64,000 nt of DNA from Adenophora triphylla var. japonica (GCA_022495995.1 JAFEMH010000733.1:124001-188000); one strand, 5' to 3'; shown: positions 57,601 through 62,969, counted from the stretch's first letter. A program made the numbers and translations. The notes: generated from the letters alone by a model not told the origin.

Positions 57601-60078
57601 TCTGACCTCCTCTCTGCTCACTAAGCACTCATCCATAAGAACCCTGTCCTCGCATCTCAAAATCAAACCTCGCATCTCGAAAATCAAACGACTCAAAACT
57701 TCTACCACCAAGGAGATAAGAAATGAACAAATCTCTCTATCGAAGCCTAAGCCCACGAAATGCCCTATACCAATCCTTGGGCTCTTCATTCACAATAACT
57801 GCTAAAGACATCAAAGACAACACCATTGAATCCAACGTCGCCATCTTAGCCCAAACCCCTTCTTCTCCATAATCCAAACTAGAAATCCCCAATTAATACT
57901 CTTTCCAATAATATTATTGCCAAAAGAATTCTACAAAAACCCTCATAAGGTTTTTCTTCAAAAAGTTTCAACTGGAGTAAAAGAAAAAGCCATGTAGAAG
58001 CCATCAGCCCAAGGAACCTTATCATCGTCCATCCTTTCAATCGCCTTTCTATACATTTCCTACATCTCCCCAATGCAATGCGTAGAGGGAAGGTTTTCTC
58101 TCCCTAGGATTTATCTCCTAGGCGCTTCTGTGCGTGCATGTGTGTGTGTGTGTGAGTAGTGGAAAAAAAAAAGAGTTGAGATTGTAGTCTCTCCCTCTCT
58201 CTCTCTCTAATCCGCTTAACCTTATACTTCTGATGCCGGCAAATATCCTTACATGGAAGTTATTCATAGAGCTCACTCTTTAAAGAACGCCTGACTTCTT
58301 GGCCACTAGTGAGAGCCATCTTCCTCAAATCTATCTATCTCAATAATGCCCTTGCAACAGCTCTTCGCCTTTTCTTTTGAAACCTTGATATTACCATATA
58401 TCTCCTTGTTCCACGCATTTAATTTATTCTTCAAGCAACTTCTTCTTTAAAAAAAAAACAGCTCACCCTTGAAGACATTTACTCTACTACCCTGCCCTAA
58501 GTCATGAAACCTGGGTACAACGACCACTTATTCTTGAACCAAAATGGAGTAGGGACTTAATGAACCCGGCTTAAGTGAGAAGATGAAAATGCTTTGACAC
58601 TATGATGGGGAACAATGATTGTCAATTACCTGAGGATAGAGTTCTTATTTAAAATGTGATTTTTTGTAGTGTAACTTGCAATCAACAACAGAGACTGGAG
58701 GGCTCACTGGGGCTGATGTTTTACCTAGGACTTTTGATTCGTTTTTCTTGTCACGGAAATTTCCTTTTACATAGAGAAAACAAAAGATTTAATAATTTTA
58801 CTCTGAGATCAGCTACCCTAGTCATCCCTTCTGGCTATATTTTGTCAAATGATTTCTTTTTATATCTCGATAAAAATGATATTCAAACATATAATTGTTA
58901 TTCATATGAGTGCTAGATGCTTTTTCTTAAGTATCACAATATCTCTGTTCTAAAAGACCCCGCCTAAGGGTGCCTAGGCCCCGCCTAGGCGCTAGGCCCC
59001 TCTCCAACGCCTAGTTCTAAGCCCCGCCTAGGTCTTGACTAATCCCGACTAATCCCGATTAGTCCCCGACTAGTCCCCGCCTAGGCGCTAGGCCCGGCTC
59101 CGCCGCCTAGCATCCGCCTAGCACTTTTTAGAACCAGGCACAATATATTATGTTAATATTTGATCTCTATATTATAATAGCCTTTTAGACTGTTTGATGT
59201 ATCTGTTGGTGGATTACCCTCTTTCACCATCTGCCTGAAACAACATAAATGGATTCATATATCTTTGCTCGATTATTTTAATTCTTGAATTGTATTTCTG
59301 GGATATTGACCTTCTGTACACTGAACTCAATCTATGTGCGCAGGTACTGGAGTCTGGAGCTTTTTTCTTATTGTCAAAATGTGAGGTAGATTTTGTTGCC
59401 TCAGAGAGGAGAGCCCCAGCTCATGACTTGAGAAACTTTGATGACCCCATAACAGAACTTTTGTTGGGGGCTAAGCTTCATGACCTTTTTGACCATTTTG
59501 AGATTAAGTTAAATGATATTGAGGTCAGTGATGTCTTGCTTCTCTTAAGAATGTCTTCACTTTTGATCGCTGAACAAAGGGTTGTTGTTTGCAGGTTAAG
59601 ATGTTTATCCCTTTGTATTCTGATGCAGTTTCTATTCTGGAGAAAGTTAATGTTTCTATTAACCTGTCATCTTGCATTATTTCTGATGAATCACTGTTGA
59701 AAAGATTGGAGGTAAGTAAACATATTGTTTGTGTTACGCTTGATAAGCAATGATATTAATGTTATGAGACTTTTTGTATGTTTTTCGATTTCAGGTTAAC
59801 ATAGGCGTATCATCACTTGTTTTACACTTCTCACCATCAATATACGGTGCAATGTTGGATTTCTGTACTCATTTCCGAATGTTGCATTTGACAACAAATG
59901 CAGAAGTTAAAACTACTGCTTCATTGCTTGATATGAAGTCAAACGCACCAAGGCACTCCATTTTTTGGGGGGTTTCTGGGGTTCTTCGTTTGGGTTCGGC
60001 CAACTTTCTTGTTGACCTTGAAAATGATTCTGAGAATAGATGCACACTTATGGTTTCTCTTCAAGAGTTCGATATAAG
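21567..60078 (+). CDS. VPS13: VPS13-family lipid-transfer protein (SHRUBBY-like), N-terminal part, 23 exons, continues past the window
   Basis: Exons are listed separately; all joins are GT-AG with matching phase, giving 2621 coding bases without a stop or frame change. The first residues MFEGLVRQLLLGYLGQYIKD and NEEVLLENVELILEAFDYLQ are the chorein N-terminal domain that begins every VPS13 protein, including the start of the lipid-carrying groove. Later blocks (WKKLGWDPIIIILENV, KPRGWLNWLSRGMLGAGGTD) fit plant VPS13 proteins of the SHRUBBY (Arabidopsis At5g24740) type better than the other plant paralogues; this subgroup call is from memory. VPS13 proteins are rod-shaped bridges that move phospholipids between membranes at contact sites; the Arabidopsis SHRUBBY gene affects root growth. 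About 7% of the span is coding; introns are full of transposons. Plant members are over 3000 residues long, so most of the protein lies to the right of the window. Confidence 0.9.
21664..22473 (+). other. VPS13 intron 1, no other feature seen
   Basis: 810 bp of T-rich intron sequence with no repeat or coding signal that I recognise. Confidence 0.6.
22474..22551 (+). CDS. VPS13: VPS13 exon 2
   Basis: Encodes EEVLLENVELILEAFDYLQL and PFALKQ; donor CAAG|GTAATT. This is the conserved core of the chorein domain. Confidence 0.93.
22980..23260. repeat. 140-bp tandem duplication spanning a MITE end
   Basis: Two neighbouring copies (about 22980-23119 and 23120-23260) each run from TTTTTTAAGTTTGATTCACA (or its variant) through GTTATGTTACCC and GCTCTTAC to the MITE left end and on to TTTGCTCTTGAT. 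The duplication thus includes flanking intron DNA and the MITE start. Confidence 0.75.
23060..23303. mobile_element. Stowaway-type MITE with a duplicated left end
   Basis: Left CTCCCTTCGTCCCAAATGAA at 23060, a second left end (TACTCCTCGCCGTCCC) at about 23200, and right end TTTGGGATGGAGGGAG ending 23303, with TA at the edges. Confidence 0.75.
24224..24452 (+). mobile_element. Non-autonomous Helitron, 229 bp
   Basis: Starts TCTATATTATAAATGGCACC after an A, carries the perfect hairpin CGTGTCCTCGGACACG 12 bp from its end and finishes CTAG before a T. It is from the same family as 9421-9599. It lies in VPS13 intron 2. Confidence 0.85.
24614..24726 (+). CDS. VPS13: VPS13 exon 3
   Basis: Encodes RVGRLSIKIPWKKLGWDPII and IILENVLISACQRDDAE; acceptor TATGTAG, donor GAG|GTAAGT. 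The KIPWKKLGWDP block is typical of VPS13. Confidence 0.93.
25240..25560 (+). mobile_element. LINE 3'-end fragment in VPS13 intron 3
   Basis: Reads IRVEGFGKNGDAALFWECGL and LAVLWSIWDERNSGI, the C-terminal text of the LINE at 26638 and 29494, followed by a decayed tail. Confidence 0.65.
25740..25935 (+). mobile_element. Short LINE zf-RVT fragment
   Basis: Reads SKTPSKLKGFTWSLVLNQLN, then DLRQGHRPCNPD, matching the zf-RVT region of the same LINE family (compare 27970-28070). Confidence 0.6.
26203..26609 (-). mobile_element. LTR plus primer-binding site of a truncated LTR retrotransposon
   Basis: The LTR spans 26220-26609 (390 bp) with matching tips TGATGT and ACATCA. Five bases away on the left is the minus-strand primer-binding site TGGTATCAGAGC (26203-26214). 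A TATA-like ATATTTATAGGC lies at about 26395. Only a little internal DNA remains to the left, and no coding region of the element is seen. Confidence 0.75.
26638..28696 (+). mobile_element. 5'-truncated LINE in VPS13 intron 3
   Basis: Starts at TTGGGGTTTCTTAGATTGGG and passes through an RT block (LRQGNPMSPFFCPGC, about 26785), then FLAIGSSIKIWPFIYLGLPL and GGRITLIEACLSSIPINDLT (27055-27270), a zf-RVT block WKSKVPSKLKALAWYLVLNR (about 27968) and CYHQSESHDHLFLLCSVAWR (28095-28155). It ends with a T-rich 3' region and TCTAATAAAATTTATTCTAT at about 28673. It contains several frame changes. It has the same sense as VPS13. Confidence 0.8.
28775..29007. mobile_element. Stowaway-type MITE, intron 3
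   Basis: CTCCCTCCATTACACTAAAA at the left and GAGCCGAATGGAGGGAG at the right, AT-rich inside, 233 bp. Confidence 0.7.
29170..29263 (+). CDS. VPS13: VPS13 exon 4
   Basis: Encodes WSMDAVERREFAGKKAKLAA and AELGKLSRRVC; acceptor TGCCGTAG, donor TGTG|GTGAGC. Intron 3 before it is 4.4 kb. Confidence 0.93.
29494..30122 (+). mobile_element. LINE 3' end in VPS13 intron 4
   Basis: Reads ESEETHDHLFLHCSLPRYLW (zf-RVT), then SLWNCGVFSVCWCIWMERNG, and ends with CTAATACAAGTCTCTTTTTC. 5'-truncated, same family as 26638-28696. Confidence 0.75.
30219..30300. mobile_element. Left end of a Stowaway-type MITE
   Basis: TA then CTCCCTCCGTTCCATTCCG, with the inner text CACGTGAAGAGTCCATTTCA. No right end was found; the end point is arbitrary. 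Confidence 0.5.
30616..30659 (+). CDS. VPS13: VPS13 exon 5
   Basis: 44 bp encoding (D)NQAGKSFISYLTAK; acceptor TTTTTGTAG, donor AAAG|GTAACC. It restores phase 0 after exon 4. Confidence 0.92.
30837..30905 (+). CDS. VPS13: VPS13 exon 6
   Basis: Encodes ILDGIQVSIKNFHVMYRNMP TDS, a conserved strand pair of the lipid groove; donor TCG|GTATTT. Confidence 0.92.
30995..31289. mobile_element. Stowaway-type MITE, 295 bp, intron 6
   Basis: CTCCCTCTGTCCCATAAGTC at the left, TTAATGGGACGGAGGGAG at the right, TA on both sides. Inside is a repeated TCCACTCATTCTCTCTCCTA block, the inverse of the block in the MITE at 38646. Confidence 0.85.
31290..31931 (+). other. Rest of VPS13 intron 6, nothing recognised
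   Basis: No repeat family or gene seen. Confidence 0.4.
31932..31993 (+). CDS. VPS13: VPS13 exon 7
   Basis: Encodes VHTLFGLKFSSLTAMKQNLT plus two bases; acceptor TTTTCCAG, donor CCAG|GTATCT. Confidence 0.92.
31994..33217 (+). other. VPS13 intron 7, nothing recognised
   Basis: 1.2 kb of T-rich DNA with no coding block, terminal repeat or tandem repeat that I could identify. Confidence 0.5.
33218..33416 (+). CDS. VPS13: VPS13 exon 8
   Basis: Encodes (S)LKVRGGQVNKLVEVQGLEIY, CVTFDGVPDIMD and LLAPVDVSTSLV; acceptor CTGTTAG, donor GTG|GTAAGA. Confidence 0.93.
33417..34470 (+). other. VPS13 intron 8, nothing recognised
   Basis: 1.05 kb intron with no transposon end or coding block seen. Confidence 0.5.
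34471..34539 (+). CDS. VPS13: VPS13 exon 9
   Basis: Encodes VNRSGRLENNAPQYSVNVEL TDL; acceptor ATTATAG, donor TTG|GTTGGT, a weak but usable donor supported by phase and by similarity on both sides. Confidence 0.9.
34644..34723 (+). CDS. VPS13: VPS13 exon 10
   Basis: Encodes VLSLDEVQLQQILILCDNLC TCRLRD plus two bases; donor ATAT|GTAAGT. Confidence 0.92.
34724..35657 (+). other. VPS13 intron 10, nothing recognised
   Basis: 934 bp with no gene or transposon end seen. Confidence 0.5.
35658..35807 (+). CDS. VPS13: VPS13 exon 11
   Basis: Encodes (M)YGRYRPWRNPLSKRLKGWQI, AWWHYAQQSVLSDV and LKKTSWKYFGER plus two bases. The YGRYRPW and GWQIAWWHYA blocks are strong VPS13 markers. Confidence 0.95.
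36266..36352. repeat. AAAT / CA / TA microsatellite, intron 11
   Basis: AATAAATAAATAAATAAAC, then (CA)n, then a long interrupted (TA)n run. Confidence 0.95.
36475..36538 (+). CDS. VPS13: VPS13 exon 12
   Basis: Encodes (I)HKRRKYVKLYKIKLECLREEQ; acceptor TTGTTACAG, donor CAG|GTGTCA. Confidence 0.92.
36539..37332 (+). other. VPS13 intron 12, nothing recognised
   Basis: 794 bp with no gene or transposon end seen. Confidence 0.5.
37333..37434 (+). CDS. VPS13: VPS13 exon 13
   Basis: Encodes LLEEDILWELEQIEKESDID and DILSYRSAAERELQ; acceptor TTTTCAG, donor CAG|GTACGG. A short (CT)n run lies in the next intron at 37727-37751. Confidence 0.93.
37810..38001 (+). CDS. VPS13: VPS13 exon 14
   Basis: Encodes EFLASSSYFGAVGSNNAVDN, then KPRGWLNWLSRGMLGAGGTD and DSSQFSGVVSDEVIK. 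The Trp/Gly-rich block is diagnostic for this subgroup of plant VPS13. Confidence 0.95.
38074..38192 (+). CDS. VPS13: VPS13 exon 15
   Basis: Encodes DIYEATKFHPMPLVDATSDE and SVKLSIRQISTTLHN plus two bases; donor ACAT|GTATGA. The intron after exon 14 is only 72 bp, one of the few without insertions. Confidence 0.92.
38646..38930. mobile_element. Stowaway-type MITE, 285 bp, intron 15
   Basis: CTCCCTCCGTCCCAGAACAA at the left, TTCCGGGACGGAGGGAG at the right, TA on both sides. An extra GGAGGGAGTATTATATTG at about 38697 suggests a small MITE end inserted inside. Same family as 30995-31289, reverse orientation. Confidence 0.85.
38933..39660 (-). mobile_element. LINE 3' fragment, minus strand, intron 15
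   Basis: On the minus strand it reads CLWMERNSKIFRNKHLPDHL with LLWERVVSLASLW (about 39200-39075), the counterpart of the C-terminal text at 29840-29950. zf-RVT-type text precedes it. It directly abuts the MITE end at 38930. Confidence 0.65.
39661..40584 (+). other. Intron 15, nothing recognised
   Basis: About 0.9 kb with no coding block or terminal repeats. Confidence 0.4.
40585..40899 (-). pseudogene. Unrecognised basic-acidic reading frame in intron 15 (possible MULE fragment)
   Basis: 104 codons on the minus strand: a basic start (KHFRNRKRAGAPAKKPGCPP), an acidic middle (EDVDYDVLEELETESLQLYT) and LLYSSDEDWFIRQ. Its base composition (GTGCACCCGCGCG) is unlike the AT-rich intron around it, so it was probably carried in. 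The layout, a basic stretch then YSSDED, recalls the N-terminal region of some MuDR-type transposases, but no catalytic part is present. I do not recognise it with confidence. Confidence 0.3.
40900..41858 (+). other. Rest of VPS13 intron 15, nothing recognised
   Basis: About 1 kb of T-rich sequence with no feature. Confidence 0.4.
41859..42003 (+). CDS. VPS13: VPS13 exon 16
   Basis: Encodes (M)RFGFPIAMLIIEGTSAECMV, WEEFAVITVSVSSVEM and NKQVIVNR; acceptor CTCTATAG, donor AGG|GTTTGT. Confidence 0.92.
42652..42694. repeat. Perfect inverted repeat, 19-bp arms, 5-bp loop
   Basis: GAGGGAAAGACATGTGTAT, then TCAAT, then the exact complement. It lies in intron 16. Confidence 0.85.
42700..42785. mobile_element. 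Right end of a Stowaway-type MITE
   Basis: CAAGTGGAGCGGAGGGAG ends at 42785 before TA. The left end was not found; the start given is arbitrary. Confidence 0.4.
42786..43609 (+). other. Rest of VPS13 intron 16, nothing recognised
   Basis: No gene or element end seen. Confidence 0.4.
43610..43708 (+). CDS. VPS13: VPS13 exon 17
   Basis: Encodes ATLEENFLRGKNPSLNIKIN and VPRLSYDDAISIQ; acceptor TTTGCAG, donor CAG|GTTCTT. Confidence 0.9.
43831..43932 (+). CDS. VPS13: VPS13 exon 18
   Basis: Encodes AMIQPLEVTFDSAFLLNITE and LSTALESFEFLQER; donor AGG|GTAAGC. An 8-kb intron follows. Confidence 0.92.
44825..46784 (-). repeat. Helitron direct repeat, copy 1
   Basis: Pairs with 46785-48536; starts TTATCTTCACATTTAATGAT and ends with the Helitron 5' tip. 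It is longer than copy 2 mainly because of the MITE at 46493-46685. Confidence 0.85.
46493..46685. mobile_element. Stowaway-type MITE inside Helitron copy 1 only
   Basis: CTCCCTCCGTCCCGGAGAAC at the left; the right end is decayed (GTAAAAGGGGTACATG, then AAAAG) before TA. The matching site in copy 2 (about 48435) is empty. Confidence 0.75.
46785..48536 (-). repeat. Helitron direct repeat, copy 2
   Basis: Starts TTATCCTCACATTTAATGAT directly after the inner 5' tip and ends with the outer 5' tip. It lacks the Helitron 3' end. Confidence 0.85.
48537..49345 (+). other. Intron 18 segment, nothing recognised
   Basis: Readings on both strands at 48760-49044 overlap each other and have no family likeness. 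Confidence 0.4.
49346..49608. mobile_element. Stowaway-type MITE, 263 bp
   Basis: CTCCCTCCGTCCTAGAACGA at the left, GATTTTTCTGTCCCGGAAGG near the right. The inner text (AACTTTGAACAA, GGTTAATTTAGTTATC and their inverse) matches the MITE at 8367-8529. Confidence 0.75.
49870..50660. mobile_element. Possible solo LTR (limits unknown)
   Basis: Text of the kind seen in plant Copia LTRs (CACGATTTGTTAACTCAGTT, GCAACAACGACTACATC, a TATA-like GGCTTTTATAGGATAC). No TG...CA border or target duplication was found. CTATGAGGTCTCACCATGAG occurs twice at about 50405 and 50467. Confidence 0.3.
50661..51984 (+). other. Rest of VPS13 intron 18, nothing firm
   Basis: 1.3 kb; the stretch 51000-51300 has GCTCG-rich words recalling the hAT-like element at 55092 but no ends. 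Confidence 0.35.
51985..52043 (+). CDS. VPS13: VPS13 exon 19
   Basis: Encodes ILLSLNGINDVKVRLESKA plus two bases; acceptor GTCTTTCAG, donor CCGA|GTAAGT. Phase agrees with exons 18 and 20 despite the 8-kb intron. Confidence 0.88.
52157..52259 (+). CDS. VPS13: VPS13 exon 20
   Basis: Encodes (E)YILSSRKRLKWDVCFVGAKI, IIPWKNAKSELHKV; acceptor CTTAACAG, donor GTG|GTACAT. A 7-kb intron follows. Confidence 0.92.
52356..52505. mobile_element. Stowaway-type MITE, intron 20
   Basis: CTCCCTCCATCCCATCTAAT at the left and GGCAACATTTATTTTGGAAC with GGATT at the right, inner words inverted (ATGTTGCATTT). The right limit is approximate. Confidence 0.6.
52860..53930 (-). mobile_element. Old LINE fragment, minus strand
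   Basis: On the minus strand, from right to left: EKLYFEKAFNRVNRKFLDHV (about 53790-53730, the RT block normally EKAYDRVxWxFLDxVL), then remnants, then AHLMAWEKVGRSMEQEK (about 53020-52970). Stops and frame changes abound. It is probably the target of the younger LINE whose poly(A) starts at 53930. Confidence 0.6.
54186..55767. mobile_element. CCTAGGCG-rich TIR element (hAT-like), itself split by another element
   Basis: Left CAAGGTTCTAAAAATTGC and right GCAGTTTTTAGAACACCG are inverted (inner core GTTCTAAAAA). Subterminal CCTAGCGCCTAGGCGGGG repeats match the short relative at 58943. Flanks AAATATAT and AAAGATAG agree at 6 of 8. The inner part is C/T-rich (54530-54960). Without the nested element it is about 0.93 kb. 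Confidence 0.7.
55092..55736. mobile_element. hAT-like element, 645 bp, nested in the CCTAGGCG element
   Basis: Starts TAGGGCTGTTACACGA and ends TCGTTTACAGCCCTA (inverted), with a perfect 8-bp duplication ACGACCGC at 55084-55091 and 55737-55744. It is almost wholly made of GAGCTCGAGCTCGGCTCG words in both orientations, with a repeated TCGTTTGATTTCAGATTTTT unit at 55383-55515 and a TA run near 55327. No coding capacity. Confidence 0.92.
56647..57024. mobile_element. 378-bp TIR element, termini CTATGTTACC
   Basis: Left CTATGTTACCCGGACTC, right inverted GGTAACATAG, flanked by a perfect 8-bp duplication GCCAAAAA (56639-56646 and 57025-57032). Inside are repeated CCGTGTCCGACAAGACACCC words. It splits the minus-strand LINE; removing it joins LINE text in frame (FCWNHILF to WHKVI). 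Confidence 0.85.
58461..58942 (+). other. Intron 20 segment, nothing recognised
   Basis: A short reading at 58656 has no family likeness. Confidence 0.4.
58943..59138. mobile_element. 196-bp MITE of the CCTAGGCG family
   Basis: Left CTCTGTTCTAAAAG, right CTTTTTAGAACCAGG (inverted), with a perfect 8-bp duplication CACAATAT at 58935-58942 and 59139-59146. The interior is repeats of CGCCTAGGCGCTAGGCCC and GACTAATCCCGACTAGTCCC. It lies 205 bp upstream of VPS13 exon 21. Confidence 0.88.
59344..59523 (+). CDS. VPS13: VPS13 exon 21
   Basis: Encodes VLESGAFFLLSKCEVDFVAS, then DPITELLLGAKLHDLFDHFE and IKLNDIE; acceptor GTGCGCAG, donor GAG|GTCAGT. Confidence 0.93.
59595..59711 (+). CDS. VPS13: VPS13 exon 22
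   Basis: Encodes VKMFIPLYSDAVSILEKVNV, SINLSSCIISDESLLKRLE; acceptor TTTGCAG, donor GAG|GTAAGT. Confidence 0.92.
59795..60078 (+). CDS. VPS13: VPS13 exon 23, last exon in the window
   Basis: Encodes VNIGVSSLVLHFSPSIYGAM, then SIFWGVSGVLRLGSANFLVD and CTLMVSLQEFDI plus two bases; donor TAAG|GTATAT. The next exon must begin with one base of the split codon; no candidate was found up to 64000. Confidence 0.92.
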
Positions 60079-60817
60079 GTATATTCATGTGTATTATTTT
60101 CTTTGCAAAATTTACTTAGGACTTTTATGTGTAATTTACTCTTACTTTTAATTTCGGATGTCCTTTATTTATAGATTGCATTATAAAGATGTACCCAGTC
60201 TAGTACATCCAGAAAACTGCTGAAGTCAGATTCCAACACCTGAAATCTAATTTTTGAGCTCTGTCGTTATGCCATTCTACTCAAGTACTGTTCAAAATGA
60301 GAAATACTCTGAAGATAGAATCATACTCTGCATGATAAACAGACCCACTAAATGCACAGACCAATATTTGAGCTTGATTTCTTGCCTGGATCAGTTGTAA
60401 GAAGTTTTATCTCTCTAACTAATAAATTCCTTTTAGTAAAGGTGCAAGCTGCTGGGTTTTACCAAAAACAACAATGAAACAAAATAACATAAAATCGTAA
60501 AACCCAGAGGATTCATGCAAAATACTGAACTAATCAGATGGTTAGAATGCTACCGGTAATGAAATAAAGATTTAGTTGCTACTCGGAAGGTTGTGATGCA
60601 CCAAAAACGTGATCCAATCTGAACCGGGCCTCTAATGGTATCCACAGGAACGAACACGTACTTTCTACGGTCTCCAAACGTGTGTTGTGGAAGGAGATCA
60701 CTAACTCCCAAGGAGTACTAGCTTCAAGGTTTGATTAGGGCTACACCCACTTAAGAAAAATGGCCAGGTTTTTTCTCTTATGTCTCACGTGCCTTTTTCA
60801 TCCAATAAAGGTTTATA
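60079..60817 (+). other. VPS13 intron 23, first part
   Basis: No further VPS13 exon. The stretch 60590-60740 (GGGCCTCTAATGGTATCCAC, GGAACGAACACG) looks like retrotransposon leader text, without borders. Confidence 0.35.
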
Positions 60818-61053
60818 CTCCCTCCATCCCACCTCAAACCGGACTACCCAAAATGACAAAGAATCTTCACTATTCCTCCCACTCATTCTCTCTCCTACTT
60901 TATTTTTATACTCAACACCAGTCAACTTACTATTCCGCACACTCATTCTCTCTCCAACTTTAATTTTCATACTCACAACACCTCTCTCCTACCTCACTTT
61001 TCCTTAATCACCGTGCCCAAAAAGCTAGTACGGGTTGAGGTGGAACGGAGGAG
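60818..61053. mobile_element. Stowaway-type MITE, 236 bp
   Basis: CTCCCTCCATCCCACCTCAA at the left, GGGTTGAGGTGGAACGGAGGAG at the right (inverted), TA on both sides; inside are CACTCATTCTCTCTCC blocks. Confidence 0.85.
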
Positions 61054-62150
61054 TATATATTATATGAGAGGCATGAATCTCCAAAACCTTGAAGAAATGA
61101 TAATTTCGATTTGGGGTAAGGCCTATGCCATATCGGGCATTAGTCTTTTAATTAAGTGCTATGTAATTACTCAATATTGGCATGCTCCTTTTCAAGTTTT
61201 TCCTTGGCGTGTAACCAAAAAGGTAATTATAGGTTAGCAATCATTCCATATTTTACTGATTGGCTCCTAGGCCATGTTCATAACATACGCGTCAAAATTT
61301 CATTCATATGATAGGATATGAATTTCCTTGGGGGGCTGATATGTGCTCGCGTGGCATGTGGCTATCAAAGTACCTTCAATGTATAGGTCAAAGTAGAAGC
61401 CGAGATTGATTAGGCAAAGAGATAGATGGAAAATGCTAGCAGACAGATGCTCTCTAATACTCATTATTCATGTCAAGGTAGAATATGGTTTTAGTTGATC
61501 GATTAACAATTAATTTTTAAATGTTGTTATGACCTCTATTATTGTGAGTGTGAGATGAAACAAAGAATATTCCTAGATTTCCTATTAGGTGTCATTATCC
61601 TTTTGATCATCCAATCCTTGTTGGATTAATGTCCTATAAGTGGGGATCACAATTTTTCTTTATTTACTTGGAGATGAAACCTGTGTTGCATACACCTAAC
61701 ATCACTCATTTACAATATTGAACACCTCCAACAAGTCAGAATTACTTTCAACTGATTCCTCAAAATAATGAACCTCGAGGTTCCAAAAGGCAGCTTCGCG
61801 TCATAGGTGTAAGTTACCAACTCATCTAAAATCTTAAGATTTAATACTCGTTGCCAACTTGGCATGGTATCAGAATTGGGAAAAGCTCTTTTTGGTTTGT
61901 GATGTCCTAAAGTGGCATACTATAACTTTTCACGTGTGGACGGGCCACACATGAGGGTGAGTATCAAGGCTTGATAACATGGTTGAATCCGTATCCAACA
62001 ACTTAAGCATTAGAAGAGTTGGTCACTTAACAATGGGGTTTGGGGATCCTAGGCCAATCGTTTCACCTTGAAAGATCACCCAATAATGCTAGGTGGGCCT
62101 TGGTTTTTGGGGATGTAATTACTAGAGATATGTTTTATGACCCTTGATGC
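61054..62150 (+). other. Intron 23, nothing recognised
   Basis: 1.1 kb; the reading at 61013-61237 begins inside the MITE end and is not VPS13. Confidence 0.4.
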
Positions 62151-62155
62151 GCAAA

Positions 62156-62246
62156 GTTTTTTTTTTAATTATTCTTACTAGTTGGAGGTCGGGGCTTGAA
62201 TGCCAGCCCATCAGTCCAACCAAGAGTATTCCACGGAACCCATGTT
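62156..62246 (-). mobile_element. Possible decayed SINE
   Basis: A T-run at the left (poly(A) on the minus strand) and GGCTGGCATTCAAGCCCCGA on the minus strand, a weak B-box-like text; CCTTGATG flanks it on both sides. Confidence 0.3.
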
Positions 62247-62511
62247 CCTTGATGTCGAGGTTTAGGGCCAACCGGACCTCTTGGACATGCTAAAGGTTCC
62301 TCAATGCTACAAACTTTGACCTAAGGTTGACTTGCTCGTTGAGACTCTTGTTAGACTTGGGACATGGCTATGAAAATTTTGAGTTTGATACCCTTGGGTT
62401 AATGCACTTGATTACTCCATCCCTCATCTCTGGCAGCCTAGTATGCTTGTGTATCTTTTCTTTTGATACAAATACATAACACTTTTTTAATATTAGACAC
62501 TCTGAATGTTA

Positions 62512-62969
62512 CTCCTTGTGCCCCATTTATATTGGTCACTAGACAAAATCTTTTCGTTTCAGAAATAATAACGATTGTTTTTTTTTTTAATTTTTGCATT
62601 TTCATTTAGACTTCTCTTTGAAGGTTAGTTACATTATCAAAACTCAAAAATAATACCAAAAATCACTTTATTAAGGGTATAAAGGAAACATTTCATTAAA
62701 TTCCATTGATTTTCTAAAAGGGCAAACCCCGGTGCGCCAAGCGCTCCCTGCCAAGCGGGGGTTGGGAGAGGGAACCATTTGCTAGAGCCTTCCCCTGACA
62801 ATTGCTAAGAGGCTGTTCGCCAAGGTTCGAACCCGTGACCTTATGGTCACCAAGGGAGCAACTTAACCGTTGCGCCAACGCTCGCCCTCTCCATTGATTT
62901 TCTACATGGCCAAAAAAATTGGGACAACTAAAAATAGAATTTTGGCCAATATAAATTGGGCTTGGGGAG
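62512..62969. mobile_element. Stowaway-type MITE carrying an inserted SINE
   Basis: Left CTCCTTGTGCCCCATTTATA with TTGG, right CCAATATAAATTGGGCTTGG ending GGAG at 62969 (inverted), TA on both sides. The SINE at 62717-62889 splits it. Confidence 0.8.
62717..62889 (-). mobile_element. Au-type SINE, 173 bp
   Basis: On the minus strand: GGGCGAGCGTTGGCGCAACG near the start with A box TGGCGCAACGG, and B box GGTTCGAACCC, the tRNA-like internal pol III promoter typical of Au SINEs. A perfect 15-bp duplication TCCATTGATTTTCTA lies at 62702-62716 and 62890-62904. Short poly(T)-type 3' end. Confidence 0.9.

Larger units (their letters stand above)
53931..58460 (-). mobile_element. LINE, minus strand, interrupted by two TIR elements
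   Basis: From right to left on the minus strand: NIKVSKEK-type N-terminal text (about 58400), KVPWADGFYMAFSF (about 58030-57980), WGFLVWIMEKKGFGLRW (about 57890-57840), RLIFEMRGL (about 57670), GGRITFIEAYLSSISINYLS (57270-57200), SKWLWQFCWNHILF (about 57075-57035), zf-RVT (about 56110-55990), a 3' region, TCTAATAAAACCTCTTTTTC at about 53955 and a poly(A) (T-run at 53935-53943). It is cut by elements at 56647-57024 and 54186-55767. The same family as 26638-28696, inserted opposite to VPS13. Confidence 0.75.

Noticed and set aside
60760..61007. Ser/Leu/His-rich readings at the right side
   Set aside because: They translate a Stowaway MITE with CTCATTCTCTCTCC repeats.
61013..61237. A further VPS13 exon after exon 23
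   Set aside because: Begins inside a MITE end, has no VPS13 text and the wrong phase for exon 23.
62790..62885. A functional tRNA gene, from the tRNA-like boxes A and B
   Set aside because: Body of 173 bp with a 15-bp target duplication and no closing acceptor stem; this is a SINE.
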